A stretch of DNA of 6,928 bases from Candidatus Komeilibacteria bacterium. GTDB lineage: Bacteria; Patescibacteriota; Patescibacteriia; UBA1558; S5-K13. The position numbers and the translations under genes were made by a program. Each line of letters begins with the position of its first letter. The first letter of the stretch is position 1. The notes beneath the pieces were generated by a model. It searched no databases, was not told the origin of the DNA, and worked only from the letters and a program-made list of their open reading frames with translations. Location: assembly GCA_030591905.1 (NCBI GenBank), contig JAUVAE010000037.1, positions 1 to 6,928 on the forward strand, given 5' to 3'. Shown one piece after another: positions 6,468-6,928 of this stretch.

Positions 6468-6517
6468 TTAATAAGAAATACGAAATTTGTTCTATTAAAT
6501 TTTATAATATAAAAAAT

Positions 6518-6928
6518 ATGTCTGAAAAATCTAAGGCTTATGTAGTCGCTGTAGATATGGGATATGGTCATCAACGAGCGGCCCATCCTTTTTTGGATAT
6601 TGCTATTGGTGGACAGATTATTAATGCTAATAAATATCAAGGCATTACTAAGAAAGAAATAAAAACTTGGCGAGGTGGACGTAAATGGTATGAGATTATA
6701 TCTAGGTATAAAGATGTGCCAATAATTGGTACGACTGCTTTTAAAATAATGGATAGTATGCAAAAAATAGATTCTTTTTATCCGAAAAGAGATTTATCTA
6801 AAAATTCGACTCAACAAAAATATTTTTATAAACAAGTTAAAGGGGGATTAGGAAAAGGTTTAATTAGTGAATTAAATAAAAATCCTTTGCCATTAATAAC
6901 TACTTTTTTTGTACCAGCCTATTTTGCA
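6518..6928 (+). CDS. N-terminal part of a GT-B-like (glycosyltransferase-like) protein, cut by the window edge
   Basis: Only the first 137 codons from ATG 6518 are present, and the frame is still open at the last base. The protein starts with a hydrophobic beta strand and glycine motif, AYVVAVDMGYGHQRAAHPF (residues 7-25). This resembles the GxGHxxAA loop at the N-terminus of GT-B fold glycosyltransferases such as MurG and the diacylglycerol glycosyltransferase/MGDG synthase group, where it helps bind the acceptor or sugar nucleotide. A second strand-like segment, LPLITTFFVPAYFA, is at 124-137. If the likeness holds, it would transfer a sugar onto a lipid or cell-wall intermediate at the inner membrane, but the C-terminal donor-binding half needed to confirm this is missing. 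No Shine-Dalgarno motif precedes the ATG. It has its own promoter and is separated from pilB by the hairpin block. The start is fairly secure; the function is tentative. Confidence 0.7.
   Translation, partial: MSEKSKAYVVAVDMGYGHQRAAHPFLDIAIGGQIINANKYQGITKKEIKTWRGGRKWYEIISRYKDVPIIGTTAFKIMDSMQKIDSFYPKRDLSKNSTQQKYFYKQVKGGLGKGLISELNKNPLPLITTFFVPAYFA

Noticed and set aside
6461..6763. Antisense open frame over the start of the last gene
   Set aside because: The + strand frame from 6518 has a promoter, a clear motif and stays open to the window end; the antisense frame overlaps that promoter and resembles no family I know.
1..6928. Alternative genetic code (UGA as glycine, as in Gracilibacteria)
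   Set aside because: None of the complete frames contains an in-frame TGA, glycine uses GGN codons, and proteins end at normal family lengths.

Overview
The window is AT-rich (I estimate roughly 30% G+C) and all coding is on the + strand. It holds three complete genes and two genes cut by the window edges, in the order: ribosomal protein S1 (5' end missing), ftsH, a polytopic membrane protein, pilB/gspE, and the start of a gene with a glycosyltransferase-like motif. The style suggests a Patescibacteria/CPR (Parcubacteria-like) genome: lysine- and isoleucine-rich proteins, short intergenic gaps, no Shine-Dalgarno motif at any visible start, a type IV pilus ATPase next to a small-genome-style membrane protein of the 'AWKxxKKYKFLWIFG' kind, and G+C-rich hairpin blocks between genes. 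This assignment is inference from style, not from a marker-gene match. The standard bacterial code fits: the complete frames contain no in-frame TGA, Trp is TGG, and the stops are TAA, TAG, TAA and TAA.

Layout. Positions 1-1182 encode the last 393 residues of an S1 protein: part of one S1 domain, three complete S1 domains, then a 64-residue lysine-rich tail. The gap 1183-1437 holds a small imperfect hairpin, an extended -10 promoter and a 22-bp inverted repeat whose right arm carries a run of 12 G. This long leader precedes ftsH (1438-3255), an intact membrane AAA+ zinc protease. A rho-independent terminator follows, and its T-tract overlaps the -35 of a promoter for the next unit. That unit is the membrane protein (3446-4525) and the type IV pilus/type II secretion assembly ATPase (4536-6236), which are 10 bp apart and very likely cotranscribed.

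The gap 6237-6517 is the least ordinary stretch. Bases 6291-6430 are 50% G+C (70 of 140), far above the surroundings, and fold on paper into four successive hairpins, several with recognised stable tetraloops (GAGA, CUUG, CUUG). The last hairpin has a T-tract after it. It could be a dispersed intergenic repeat or an uncharacterised structured RNA, and copies elsewhere in the genome would help decide. After it come an extended -10 promoter and the first 137 codons of a gene with a GYGHQRAA motif.

How the genes work together: S1 (translation initiation), FtsH (membrane protein quality control) and PilB (pilus extension motor) are separate housekeeping or surface functions. The only real coupling visible is the membrane protein with pilB. 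I see no evidence for a new defence system, mobile element, CRISPR array or tRNA/rRNA gene. The undescribed elements worth following are the hairpin block, the poly-G leader hairpin of ftsH, and the membrane protein with an AT-hook-like tail.
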